This document shows positions 36,880 to 47,929 of a stretch of 64,000 bases of DNA, piece after piece. The stretch is from contig NW_024467121.1 in assembly GCF_017591425.1 (NCBI RefSeq), positions 16,318,707 through 16,382,706 of the forward strand, given 5' to 3'. Made by a program: the position numbers and the translations under genes. The stretch is from Ochotona curzoniae. Lineage: Eukaryota; Chordata; Mammalia; Lagomorpha; Ochotonidae. Below the pieces are notes generated by a model that did not search any database, had not been told where the DNA came from, and saw nothing but the letters and a program-made list of their open reading frames with translations. Positions within the stretch are counted from its first letter, which is position 1; each line of letters begins with the position of its first letter.

Positions 36880-37290
36880 GGAGAATTTTCAAGCACCCAC
36901 CGCCCTGATTAATAAATACAAAATGCAAGTAAGATGGAACGACTGGTGTATACAACCTGGGTTCATCTCAATAATATGAAGTAAGAGAACTGACAAAGAC
37001 TGCATACTGTATGATTCTACTTATATTAAGTTTCCAAAAGACATGATGTAGTAATTTACAGCTGCTCAGTGTTTGCCAAGGTCTGGGAGTTGGAGCAAGT
37101 GTCTTCACTCTGCATGGGCATTAAGTGTATTTTGGGGGAAGTGAGAAAGTTTATTTTTTGATTGTTATGGAGGTTGTGAGATTTTATAACTTAAATTTCA
37201 TACTACACCACAATTAAAATAGTAACTATAAAGTGTTTAAACCATACCTCAATAAAGCCAAATAATTAAAATGTTAAATTGTTTATAGTC
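36880..37290 (+). mobile_element. Old L1 3'UTR
   Basis: 'gactgcatactgtatgattc', 'tacttatattaagtttcc', 'cagtgtttgccaaggtctgg', 'aaatttcatactacacc' and 'acctcaataaagcc' follow the order of the mammalian L1M-type 3'UTR that ends in CAATAAA. Diverged and 5'-truncated. Confidence 0.58.
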
Positions 37291-37446
37291 TTATTTTAGA
37301 GAAATACTCATTCGAATATCATTGTTGTTCATATTTTATAAATTTCTTAAAGACAGTATAATAATCAGAACGGATGGAGGAGTGAGACATGGAGGAGGTT
37401 CACAGAAGAGTAATTGCAAACAGTGTAACTTGAGATGTTGTGATAG

Positions 37447-37768
37447 GGGCTGGCATAATGTCTCAATTAGCTAATCCACTGACTGGAAGCACTGGCATCC
37501 CATTTGGGCACTTTTCATGTGCTGGCTGCTCCACTTCTTATCCAGCTCCCTGCTTTTGACTTGGGAAAGCTATAAGGAATGGACCAAAGCCTTGGGCTTC
37601 TCCACCTGTTTGGACGACTCAGAAGAAACTCGTGGCTCCTGGCTTTGGATAAGTTCAGCTACAGCCATTGCAGCCATTTGGGGAGTGAACCAGTTGATAA
37701 AAGATCTCCCCCTGTCTCTTTGTCTCTCTGTAAATCTACATTCCCAACAAAAATAAACAAATGTAGGA
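37447..37768 (+). mobile_element. Lagomorph SINE, older
   Basis: Complete in outline: 'ggggctggcataatgtctc', 'ggcatcccatttgggcac', 'ccaaagccttgggcttctcc', 'gcagccatttggggagtg', tail 'aaaaataaacaaatg'. Several percent more diverged than the young copies. Frames 37517-37815 are read-through. Confidence 0.75.
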
Positions 37769-38995
37769 AAAAATGTAATGGTCACAATGTCTGTGTCCAT
37801 TCAAAATGCACATGAGATATTAATAACAGGGCAATGGTATTAAGACATAGAACTTTGGGAATTTTATCAGAGTGAATTCTCATGACTGGACACAGTGCCC
37901 TCATAATAGACATCCTAAAATGTTCTCTCATTTTGTCCACCTGTGAGGACACACCTAAAAGGCGCCATCTGTGAAGTAAAATCAGGCTGTTACTGAATAT
38001 TAATATTGAGTCTATCTGACCCTGGATCCTATTCTTCTTTGTCTCCAAAAGTTTTAAAAATAAAATAAGAGATTATAATAAGGTGTGAGAAATAAATTTT
38101 GATTCTTTATGCACTATCTAGTTTATGAGATTTCGTTTTAAAAGCCTGAACAGATAAGACAGATGTGATTGACATATTCAAGTTATATTAAGAAAATCAG
38201 CTTGACTTGAGTGGAGTCAATGACAGTTGGCATGGTGAAGGAAAAAAAAAGGAAAATACGAAATTCCTGAAAATATGGGCAGGAATCAAGGAGCCTGCCT
38301 AAAGTTTTGCATTTCAAGTAAGATAAGGTATTATTGAGCTTTTTGAAAATAGAAATGATCGGATCTGTTTTAAGCTGAAAACAATACATAGTCCAAAAAC
38401 CATCTTTGACATCTAAGCATGGAATTACAGATGTAGGCCAAGTGGCTAAAGCTCAGCAAAATGAGCATGAGATTGCCATAGCTGAACTATGAGAAGCAGA
38501 AGTGATGAGAAGTAGTAAGATTCAGGAGTTATGTTGATAACAGTGTTGTTGTTTGCCAAGGTGCCAGATATGAAGCACCATGTCAGGAAAGAGGCACCAA
38601 ATATGGCCCCCGAATACTTGAGCCACAATGCAAACAGAAGCCAAGTACATGGTTCTATCAGTGCTACCCCCACCTTTTTTCTGTCTCCTCTTCCTCCAAT
38701 ATATCTTTTCTCTCTGCACATTTAGATTAATTCACATTTCACTCCCCCTATCCCAATAATCCTGGGCCAGGTAAATAAATGTTAGAGTTTTGTTCTCTGT
38801 TGCTAAAAGGAATCTGTTAAGTTCTTCTGTGTTTGCAGTTTTTTCCCATTTTCCAGTTGAAGTATATGTTCTATCCCCTTACTCCTTGATTCTACCTGTA
38901 GTATTTCTGAGTTACATCTGCTATGTTGTACAAAATGGTGCACAAAACCTTAAAAGGCTTCTCACTTCAAGTAACACAGTATAGGTATGTTTTAT
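37769..38995. other. Unassigned DNA with one LTR fragment
   Basis: Apart from the MaLR fragment at 37865 nothing is recognised. Overlapping frames at 38446-38725 occur on both strands and have no motif. Confidence 0.4.
37865..38005 (+). mobile_element. MaLR LTR fragment
   Basis: 'cagtgccctcataatagac', 'tctcattttgtccacctgtg', 'aggacacacctaaaagg' and 'cgccatctgtgaagt' follow the MST/MLT LTR order ('gcccttataaaag', 'gaggacacagcaagaagg', 'gccatctatgaacc' in the family as I recall it). Confidence 0.5.
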
Positions 38996-39002
38996 TTATT
39001 TT

Positions 39003-39282
39003 TTTAAAGATTTATTTTACTTTGATTGCAAAGTCAGATGTACAGAGAAGAGGAGAGACAGAGAGGCAGTGCTGCACCAATCTGTACCCAGGATCCAGGA
39101 ACTTCTTCTGGGTCTCCCACATGGGTGCAGGATCCCAAAGCATTGGGCCATCCTCTGCTTTTCCAGGCCACAAGCAGGGAGTTGGATGGGAAGTGGAGCT
39201 GCTGGGATTAGGCCAGTGCCCATATGGGATCATGGCACATTCAAGGCAGGGACTTTAGCTGCTAGGCCATCACGCTGAGCCC
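39003..39282 (-). mobile_element. C-type SINE with internal deletion
   Basis: Reversed copy. After 'gagacagagaggcagtgctg' the usual segment carrying 'gatcttccatccgatgattc' and 'ccccaagtgagcgc' is absent, so about 50 bases are missing. The rest runs normally to 'ccatcacgctgagccc'. Several frames at 39012-39278 on both strands run through it. Confidence 0.86.
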
Positions 39283-39289
39283 AGATATG

Positions 39290-39709
39290 TTTTTATTAAC
39301 TTTAGTGTAAGATGAGGAAACCACATCTTTATATTAAGTCCACTGTAGTTCCAACTCGAAGCTTCAATTTTGATTCCTTTGGTTTGATTGTGTCATTATA
39401 TTTGGCTACGGATATAGAACACCTGCAACATTTGTATAAAACCTTGATTCCAATTATGTCCTGATTTACTACTGAAGAATCCTAGCAGATGATGGTAACT
39501 TGACTTGGGTTTCACACATGCTCTGCTGTTTGACTTGTATATGTGTAGGTCCTGAGAATGATCACAACTTTCTCTGATCTATAAATGACCACAGAGACAA
39601 TTTCACTAAAGATATGATTCAGGTTAACCATTTTCTCCTAATGTGTAATTTAGGAGACTCTATTTCTTTTTTAAATAAAGCAAAGCTGTATACAGATATA
39701 AAAATTGTA
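39290..39709. other. Unassigned DNA
   Basis: Nothing recognised; ordinary AT-rich sequence. Confidence 0.4.
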
Positions 39710-39808
39710 GTCCCAGGCAGCTCTTATTGATGAAGTTCTTGTACTGTTTTCCCAGCCAGCAACAGTCTTGGAACTCTGCACCCACAGGTGACTGGAGAAA
39801 GTTGACTT
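39710..39808 (+). mobile_element. SINE fragment sharing 38 bases with another copy
   Basis: Carries the SINE middle. 39766-39803 is identical to 42927-42964 in the SINE at 42784, including variants that the other SINE copies here do not have (TCTTGGAACTCTGCACCC, then AGGTGACTGGAGAAAG). The flanks diverge quickly. Confidence 0.6.
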
Positions 39809-39809
39809 T

Positions 39810-41337
39810 ACACAAATTACAAATATGGTTAATTGTATACTAAGCATTTGATTATAAAACAAACTGAAATTATGTTATTGTAAAAATTAAAGCAAAAGAA
39901 GGAGAGAAGGAAGAGGGCATGGGAGCCTATTTGTTCTAAAATGATACACAAATTTTCAGATGAGCAAAAAATATCTGTGGCACATAGAGGGAGCTGTTGG
40001 CAAAGGTATGGTAAACCCATTACAGGCTGTACAGTGAAATTTTCCACCAAAATGCAGTATTTTTAGAACCTTATTTCTAGTACATAAATTGGTAGCTAAA
40101 ATGCGTAATAACATATGATTGAAAATGATCTTTTGGGGAAGAAATTATAATATAAGTCATCTTTTGTTTAGTTGATTAAAGATTTTCAGGGAGAATGGTC
40201 GCCTTAATCCCAGCACCCAAGAATTCATTTAAGAGAACAGAAAACTAACACACTTTATTGCTTTCACTTTTGTTGGACCCATGAACATGACTCGGTATTT
40301 ATTTAAACTTGCATAACTTTGCCCTTTTCCTAAAATTCAAATTGTACATGTCTGAGGAAAAATATAAATTGCTCTGAAGGTAGTTACTTTCACAAGCATC
40401 TGAGTCTAGTTGAAAGCTACAAATTAATGCTTTAGGTTATACAATGGAAAATATGTTTTGGAAATTCAATACTATGGAGATTGATTGCAACACATTTTTC
40501 ACAAAAATACATTCCACATCTAAAACAAAGTAATATTGACTAATGATTGACTCCAAATACAAACAATATACTAAAGTAATTGGAAACATAATCTTTATTT
40601 GAACCACCTAAACAGCTGTGAATTAACTAACATGAATAATATTTTTTGAAAAATATGCACATAAGCAATATGAAATGGATTCACACCCTACTGGAAATAT
40701 CAATGCCATACAACTTTAAATGGTAGTTAAATAAGTATTTTACTTTAAAAAAGTATTTTATGCACTCTGATAAATATTCAGTGTGTCTCTATGAACACAC
40801 AAGGAAGCTATTGTTTGTATGGGTTTGTATGGGTTCATGTATATTTTTGACAGATTGTCAACAACGAGGATATCATTATTAATGATTTCATCTTTTCTGT
40901 TATAATTTAATAGAACATTTAGAGGGATAGATGCAACTGCTCAAGAGGCTAGATGGCAGAAATAAGCTTATTTCTGGTTTCAGAGAGTCAAAGTAGTATG
41001 AAAATATCGTTAGGTGATACTAAGCTTTACTTTACTAAGGCTTGTGGCAACAAAATATACTGTTTGCTTCCTAACATACCTCCTCATTCTCTATCATTCT
41101 TTGTAACAGAAAAAATAATTTATTCACCTGCAGCAGCTTTATGGGATGTATCCCTTTGGTCATTTATGAAAAGTTTTGAAAGGATGGATGTTGGTTGAAG
41201 AGGAGAAAACATTATACTCATATTTGATGAAAAGAGGTATAAACATAATTACAAAATAGAAGACATTAAAATTAGATAAAAACCAAACTTATAGGCTAAA
41301 AAATTAGAAAAAATATAAAAGACCACCCTAATACATT
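39810..41337. other. AT-rich unassigned DNA
   Basis: No gene or repeat named. A tandem TTTGTATGGG pair lies near 40814-40832. The frame 40953-41198 (plus, 81 codons) has no motif. Confidence 0.4.
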
Positions 41338-41540
41338 TTTCAAATATTTATTTATTTCTTCTGAAGTCAGTATCCGAGAAAATAGAAACACATGAAGACA
41401 GAGAGAGAGAGAAAGAGACAGCAATCTTCCATCAATTGGCTCGTTGTCTAGACTGCTGCAATTAGCAGCATTAAATCAGTGTGAAGCCAGGAGCCAGGAG
41501 CTTCCTGTGGGTCTACTAGGAGAGCAGTAGAGGCCCAGGT
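41338..41540 (-). mobile_element. Old SINE partial
   Basis: Reversed tail 'caaatatttatttatttc', 'gcaatcttccatcaattgg' and 'gccaggagccaggagcttcc' to 'agcagtagaggccc'. The head half is missing. A young SINE begins 12 bases further on. Confidence 0.6.
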
Positions 41541-41552
41541 ACATACACTTTC

Positions 41553-41884
41553 TTTTTTTTAAATATTTATTTTTATTATTTATTTATTGAAAAGGCAGAT
41601 ATACAGAGAGGAGAGACAGAGAGGAAGATCTTCCATCCGATGATTCACTCCCCAAGTGAGTGCAACAGCCGATGCTATGCCGATCCGAAGCCAGGAGCCT
41701 CTTCCGGGTCTCCCACGCGGGTGCAGGGTCCCAAAGCTTTGGGCCAAAGCCTCGACTGCTTTCCAGGGCCACAGGCAGGGAGCAGGAAGGGAAGTGGGGC
41801 TGCCGGGGATAGAACCGGCGCCCATATGGGATCCCGGGTGTGCAAGGCGAGGACCTTAACCACTTGCGCCCTGGCGCCGGGCCT
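41553..41884 (-). mobile_element. Lagomorph C-type SINE, young, exact duplication
   Basis: Full-length reversed copy ending 'gcgccctggcgccgggcc'. Exact 15-base duplication GGTACATACACTTTC at 41538-41552 and 41885-41899. CpG-rich and near consensus. Frames on both strands (41580-41912) are SINE read-through. Confidence 0.96.
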
Positions 41885-41899
41885 GGTACATACACTTTC

Positions 41900-42220
41900 A
41901 ATTAAAAATTAAATGAAAAATTTTATAGAACTAAAGATAGAAATTTGGCCAAAATATTCTGAAACTACATGTCTGTATCTATATCTGTATCTACATATAT
42001 ATCTACAGGACATAATAGAAGAAAATACTATGAATGTATATAGTAGAGAAATAAGAGGCTTAAAGGTTGATGACAATGTCTATGAATTGAAATAAGACTA
42101 CAAGAAAATAAAGTAGGATGCAAAACTGTAATTGAATAAAGAGAAAATGACACAATATTTATGAGTTTGATATTCTTTAAGTTAAAGAAACTATAATCAT
42201 GACATCGATGAATGGGATAA
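41900..42220. other. AT-rich gap with a short TATC-like tract
   Basis: 41971-42006 is a small degenerate (TGTATCTATATC)-like repeat; nothing else recognised before the L1 begins. Confidence 0.5.
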
Positions 42221-42783
42221 TTTTAGTTCCTCGCTTCAAATTTGAATGCCTTTAATTTCTTTTTCTTGAATAAGAACTCTGGTGAGAACTTCCAATGCCA
42301 TTTTGAATAGCATCGGTCAAAGTGGACATTTTCGTCTAGTTGCAGATCTTAGTGGAAAAGCATAGTCTTCACCCTTTCAATATGATACTGGCATGAGGTT
42401 TCTCACTGATCGCTTTGGTTGTATTTTAGTGTTCCTTTTATGCCTACCTCGCTTAGGGTTTTTATCATAAAGTGGTGTTGGATTATCTCAAATGTGTTCT
42501 CTGCATCAACTGAGATGACATGATCTTAAGGCTTTATTCTTCGTGCTGTTGATGTGGTGTAGCACATTTATTGATTTCTGTATGTTAAACCATTCCTGCA
42601 TGCCAGTGTTAAATACTTCCTGCCCAAGGTGGACTTTATGATGTATAGTTGGGTTCTATTGACTATTATTTTATTTATAATTTTTGTACCTTTGTTCATC
42701 AGGGATTTCAGTCTGTATTTCCGGTTCTCTATTGTGTACCTTCCCGGATTTGTTATTAAGGTGAGTTCATAGGGTTTGAAAAG

Positions 42784-43082
42784 GGCCTGGAAAAGTAGCT
42801 AGTGGCTAAATTCTCACCTTGCATATGCCAGGATCCTATGTGAGTACCAGTTCATGTCCCAGCTGTTCCAGTTCCTCTCCAGCTCTCCACTTAAGGACTT
42901 TGAAGTCAGAAGACGATGGCTCAGAGTCTTGGAACTCTGCACCCACAGGTGACTGGAGAAAGTTCCTGGATAACCTCTGGCCATTGTGGCAACTGGGGGA
43001 CTGAACCAGTGGATGGAAGATCTCTCTCTCTGTTTCTCCTCTCTGTGAATCTGACTTTTTAAAAATAGATCTGAAAACCAGA
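42784..43082 (+). mobile_element. SINE inserted in the inverted L1 part
   Basis: Head 'ggcctggaaaagtagctag', 'gccaggatcctatgtgag', a body carrying unusual variants shared with 39766-39803, end 'gtgaatctgactttttaaaa'. Duplication GTTTGAAAAG at 42774-42783 and 43083-43092, lying within L1 sequence, so the SINE is younger than the L1. Confidence 0.88.
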
Positions 43083-43199
43083 GTTTGAAAAGATTTCCTT
43101 GCTATTAGAACAGCCTGAAGTTTCAATAAATGGCCTTCTTCTTACTCGAATGACTCAGTGTATGTGCTTTCTTTCCAACCCTAGTCCCTCTACTTGGCT

Positions 43200-44240
43200 T
43201 AGGGTTTATGGTGAAGAGGGCGTTGCCAGCAGTAAAGAGATATTGGAACTCACCAAACAGTTTGGCATGGTACAAGTGTGTTAAATCAATAAATATAAAT
43301 CAATGACCCTAGTATACACAAATAGTCCCATGGTTGAAAAATAATTTGTAAGTATATTTTCCTTTAAAATACCAGAGGATAACTTTAAATACTTTGGAAT
43401 AATACTAACCAAAAATACGGAAGACCTGTATGAAGAAAATTACAAATTATTGAAAAAGAAAGTAGATATTTAAAAATGGAGAAAATTACCATGTTGATGG
43501 AGCAGCAGGATCAACATCATCAAAATCTCCATAATACTGAAAGCCATATACAGATGCACTGTGATCCCATGCAAACCCCAACAACATTCTTCTCAAAAAC
43601 AGGAAAGTAGATAATAATAAAAACCATTAATCTGAAAAAACCAGAGACCACAAAAGGCGATGCTATGCTGAAGAACAAAAATAAGCCTGGAGGAATCACA
43701 CCATTCCACACCTCAAAATATACAGTGGTAATCAAAACAGACTGGGTCTGGTACAGAGACAAAGAAGATCGATGGAACAGAACAGAAACCCCAGAAGGAA
43801 TCCCACCCGTGAACAGCAAAGTCATCTTTGACAAGAGAACGGAAAATAATTTAGGGAAAAGTTTTGCTCTCAAAAATTGACAACTGAATAGCAGCCTGCA
43901 GAAGTAAGAAATAAGAGTCCACCTGTCAGCTGATACAAAAGTCAGGTTCACATGGATCAAGAACCTAAAGCTGCATGCAGAAACCATCAATATACTAGAG
44001 GAAAGCATAGGTATCACCCTACAAGATAGGGGAATTGGTAGAGACTTCTTAGAAAAGTCAGCCAAAGTAGAAGCAGTCAAAGACAAAATAAACACATCTG
44101 ACTACATCAAACTGAGAAGCTTCTGTAGAGCAAAGGAAATGGCCAACCAAGTGAAGAAGCAGCCAACAGGAAAAAATATTTGCATGCTATACAACAGAGA
44201 AGCACTAACATCCAGGATTTACAAAAAGCTGCAGAAATAC
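43200..44240 (+). pseudogene. L1 ORF2 C-terminal half, broken
   Basis: Sense-strand remnant of ORF2 after the reverse-transcriptase core. The longest intact piece is 43665-43880 (71 codons, 'MLKNKNKPGG...VWYRDKEDRWNRTETPE'), the same peptide as in the copy at 56383-56598 (minus). Upstream and downstream frames are broken, and the SINE at 44291 separates it from the last ORF2 residues (about 44625-45110, with an EYYSAIK-like motif). In intact L1 this protein nicks DNA and copies RNA; here it is dead. Confidence 0.78.
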
Positions 44241-44290
44241 ATCAACATGAAAACAAACAACCTTGTTAAAAAAAAAAAAAAAAGTATGTG

Positions 44291-44622
44291 AGGACCTGGC
44301 ATTGTAGCCTAGCAGCTAAAATCCTCGTCTTGCATGTACCAGGATCCCATATGGGCGCCGGTTCTAATCCTTGAGGTCCCACTTCCCATCCATTCCCTGC
44401 TTTTGGCCTGGGAGGGCAGTCGAGCGCAACCGAAAGCCTTGGAACCATGCACCTGCATCGTAGACCTGAAGGATTCTCTGGGCTCCTGGCTTTGGACCAG
44501 CACAGCTGTGGCAATTGTGGCCACTTGGGGAGTGAAAGAACAGATGGAAGATCTTCCCCTTTCTCTCTCTCCTCTCTGTATATCTGACTTTGCAATAAAA
44601 ATAAAGCAAATTTTTAAAAAAT
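44291..44622 (+). mobile_element. SINE inserted in the L1 3' part
   Basis: Head 'ggacctggcattgtagcc', 'gatcccatatgggcgccgg', body 'ccttggaaccatgcacctgc', tail 'caataaaaataaagc'. It follows an A run and splits L1 text that resumes at about 44625. Frames on both strands between 44266 and 44662 are artefacts. Confidence 0.9.
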
Positions 44623-45475
44623 GATTTTTTAATGGGTGAAGAAAATAATGGCTAATAGACATATGAAAAAATGCTCAATATCCCTAGTTATTTGAGAAAT
44701 ACAATCAAAAAGCACATTGGTATTCCACCTACCTCCAGTGACATTGGCCTACACTCAGAAATCTAGTAGAAAAGTTGCTGACTTGTATGGAGAGTGCTAA
44801 GGTAACTGAAAATTGATCTACCAAATGACTCAACTTTCCCATTCTTAGGAACATATTCAAAGGAAATAAAATTTGCATATGAGAGAGAGAACTGCAGCCC
44901 TATATTTATAGCAGCGTGAGCTGTAATATCCAACATATGGAAACAACCCAGATGTCCATCAATGTAGAAATGGATACAGAGATTGGTACATCTATTCCAC
45001 GGAATACTATTCAGCCATTAAAAATAATGGAATTTTACCATTTGCAGCCAAATGGTCCCAATTAATGACCATTATTCTCAATGAAGTAAGGCAAACTCAA
45101 AAGGACAAATAATGTATGTTCTCTCTGAACTTTGATGCAAAATACAAAAGAAATAACTACATGGGTGAACAGTATATAAAGTTAGCCACATACAGGAACC
45201 ATAGATAATTTCATTATGCATATTTACTGTTGAATAAAAGGACTCCCAGTGATACTGTTAACTATATCTTGAAATAATGATGCTGGACTTCCTACATTGT
45301 CTAAACCTAGAATATCATGATACACTTAAATGGATGAATGTTGGACTTGTGACTTCTGCTAAAACTCTACAATATTATTATAACATGGGGGAAAATAGTG
45401 GAGAAATGGGAAGGAAGCAAGGGAAGGTGGAGAAGGTAATTCATAGACCTACAAAACCATATCACGGAAAGTAAA

Positions 45476-46270
45476 AATAAATAAATTAACATTAAATAAA
45501 ACTTTTTAACTAAACAAAACTACTTGATAGTGGTTATCTGGCATGTAAGGAGTTGCAGTAATGTAGACTTGAAGGATGAGAGAATAAGACATATAAGCAT
45601 ATATACATATTATATGGGCAAAAATTAAGCCCAATATATATTTACATCTATAAATAAATACTACTTTATATAAAATTAATCATAAAATTTCAGGAAATGC
45701 ATATTTTTTAGCATTATACTCTATTTACACAAATTTATTGAATATATTCTGAAGAACTAAAATAAAAATTTGAGTTTCTCGATAAGTGTATCGCAAAAGT
45801 GGAAAGAAACTTATATACAGATTTTTATATATAAAACTGCTCAAGCCGGATTTCATCACGAATAAGCATAGGGATATGGAAGAAACTGGAATGGTGAGAA
45901 CACTGCTTAGTGCTGGCTACGATTTGATGGGATCAGCATAAGCTTATAACTTTATACACTTGCTGGTTCTAAGCAGTTATACTAAGCAGAAGCATAAGAC
46001 TACAATAAGAACCTGTACTTTAAGATTTCAGACCTTTTCTAAATATCATTCTCTACTGAAAGAAATTTAAATTCCATAGATAAACAGTAGAATGGGGTCA
46101 GAGAAATACAAATTCATTTCAGAATAATTTGCAGTACTAAAAACAAAGTAGAAAAAAAGAAAAATGCAGAGAATAAATTAACTGTACTTGCCAAAATGAA
46201 ATGCTTTAAAACATTTTGAAGAAAAGGAAAAAGAAGAGAGAAAAAGCAAGAGATGAAAACAAAAACTTTG
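45476..46270. other. AT-rich unassigned DNA
   Basis: Nothing named. The stretch right after the L1 tail (45500-45600) may be another old L1 3' scrap, but evidence is too thin. Confidence 0.35.
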
Positions 46271-46570
46271 TTTAAAAGATACATTTTATGCATTTGAAAG
46301 GCAGAATGACAGAGACACAAAGGTCATATTCCATTTTCTTATCCAAATAACTAAAACAGCACTGCAGGGCCAGTCTGAAGGCAGGATCCAGGAACTCCAC
46401 TGAGGTCTCTCCCATGGGCAGTAAGAGAAAGAATGACTAAGGTGTGTTCTGCCTCAGTCTATGGGACTGCATCGGAAATGCAGCAGCCAGGACCTGAGTC
46501 CGTGCTCTGCTATGACATGCCGCCTTCCAAGCAGTAGCTAAACCCACAAAGCTACAACACCAGTCCCTTA
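46271..46570 (-). mobile_element. Older lagomorph SINE
   Basis: 'aggcagaatgacagagacac', 'ggatccaggaactccactg', 'agccaggacctgagtccg', 'aacaccagtccct': the reversed order of the older subfamily, similar to 7790-8128. Worn at both ends. Confidence 0.6.
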
Positions 46571-46929
46571 AATATTTTTATAGAAGAATACCAATAGGTA
46601 TAGACTTTAGGGGCAAAAAAAATAAAAACTTGGAGCTTCTAATACAGTAATCATTTAAGGTCCAGACCATAAAAAAAAATATGAAACTTTTGGAGAGAAA
46701 ACAAACCACCTCAAAACATCATTACATTAAATGAAGACAACACAGAATGTTTCACTTGAGGTTTCTGGCAATCACCAACTTAACTATTACTGGTGCAAAC
46801 TGATTTCCACATAAGCCAGAAAAGAATTCCCATGGTGTGGGTAATGCAGTTGCCATTCTAAAATGCTTAATTGCTTACCTGTACCTAATTTAACAAGAAC
46901 TTGTGATGTAACTCATTAATCAACCATCC

Positions 46930-47276
46930 ACAAGAGGTTGATTGTTTATAATCACCAGAGATGGTCAATGTCCCCCCATCACTGTTATTGGTACTGCCCA
47001 TAAATAATGAAGACCCAATCCTCACTGTACCTACATTGGGGCCTCAGGATGCAAGAATTAAGCTACAACAGAACGTCAGTCTCCTACATGGCTGGGAGAC
47101 ACTCCAGTGGAAGCATGATGGACTTGGGAAAATTCACAATGGACACACATTATGAACCTAGAGGGGAGAACAGAGTGAAGGGGAGAGAATTTGGGGGAGG
47201 GATGGGGGAGGAGACAGCCAACTCCCAACTAAATTGTATCAAAAACAATGTAAAAATGTTTAATTGCAACTATTAA
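46930..47276 (+). mobile_element. L1-like 3'UTR with G-rich polypurine tract
   Basis: Ends with a purine tract of G runs (47180-47211), then 'gccaactcccaactaaattg', 'tatcaaaaacaatgtaaaaa' and an AT tail. A G-rich polypurine segment just before the 3' end is typical of mammalian L1 3'UTRs. The ORF2 part is absent. The frames at 46961-47276 have no motif. Family assignment is tentative. Confidence 0.48.
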
Positions 47277-47636
47277 TATATATATTTTTATATATTAATA
47301 TATTTTATATAACTCTAGGTTGAAAATAGTGAAACAAAGAATTCAAAGTTTCATTAATTTGTTCATTTCAGTTATTTATTAAAGCACATACTATGTGTTA
47401 CTGCTGGTCTAAGTGGAAATCTTACATAAATGGGTCTTTGTAGCAAAAAAAAAAAAAAAGACTGATTAGGATTCAAAACTAGGTGCGTGCATCCATTGGA
47501 CCCCCCTAGCAGAGCATGTGTTTGACAGCTGGGGGTTGAGCAAGTCAATACAAATAAGTGCACATAAAGAAAAATCATGAAAAATAAACATGCTTTTCCA
47601 CAAGCAATTCATTCACATACACAAAAACTAATTTGT

Positions 47637-47925
47637 AGGACTGGTGTTTGATGCACTGGGTTAAGCTGCCATGATGTGTCAGTTCAAGCTTGGTTGCACT
47701 AGTTCAGATCCACCTTTCTGCTTCTCACCATGGAGGGCAGAAAAGATGGCTCAAGGACTGAGGCCACGTGGGAGACCGGGATGGAGTCCAGGCTCCTGGC
47801 TTAGGCCTGCCCAACCTCTGAACATGGCAGCTGCCTGGGATGATACCAACAGACATGGCTCTCTGCCTCTCTATTCTTGTTGGATCCCTTGCTCCATCAT
47901 TTAAAAAATACATTTTAAATAATAG
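47637..47925 (+). mobile_element. Older lagomorph SINE
   Basis: 'gactggtgtttgatgcac', 'tgtcagttcaagcttggttg', 'ggaggccacgtgggagacc'-like block, 'ccaggctcctggcttaggcc', worn A/T tail. Overlapping frames on both strands (47671-47913) follow it. Confidence 0.6.
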
Positions 47926-47929
47926 TAGT

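Larger units (their letters stand above)
42222..45475 (+). mobile_element. L1 with inverted 5' part (twin-primed)
   Basis: 42222 to about 43145 is ORF2 in antisense ('cttctttttcttgaataag'-type text through 'ttcatcagggatttcagtc' and 'gttattaaggtgagttc'). From about 43150-43195 the plus strand is ORF2 in sense, through its C-terminus and 3'UTR to 45475. The left edge of the inverted part and the first base of the sense part map close together in L1, as twin priming predicts. Two SINEs (42784, 44291) were inserted later. It cannot encode a full ORF2. Confidence 0.85.

Noticed and set aside
43093..43284. 61-codon frame at the L1 inversion as a separate exon or gene fragment
   Set aside because: Its two ends align in order with antisense and sense ORF2 text, so it spans the twin-priming junction.
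43520..44095. 191-codon minus frame as a gene
   Set aside because: It is the antisense of L1 ORF2 and recurs in the second L1 copy at 56168-56731; no independent motif.
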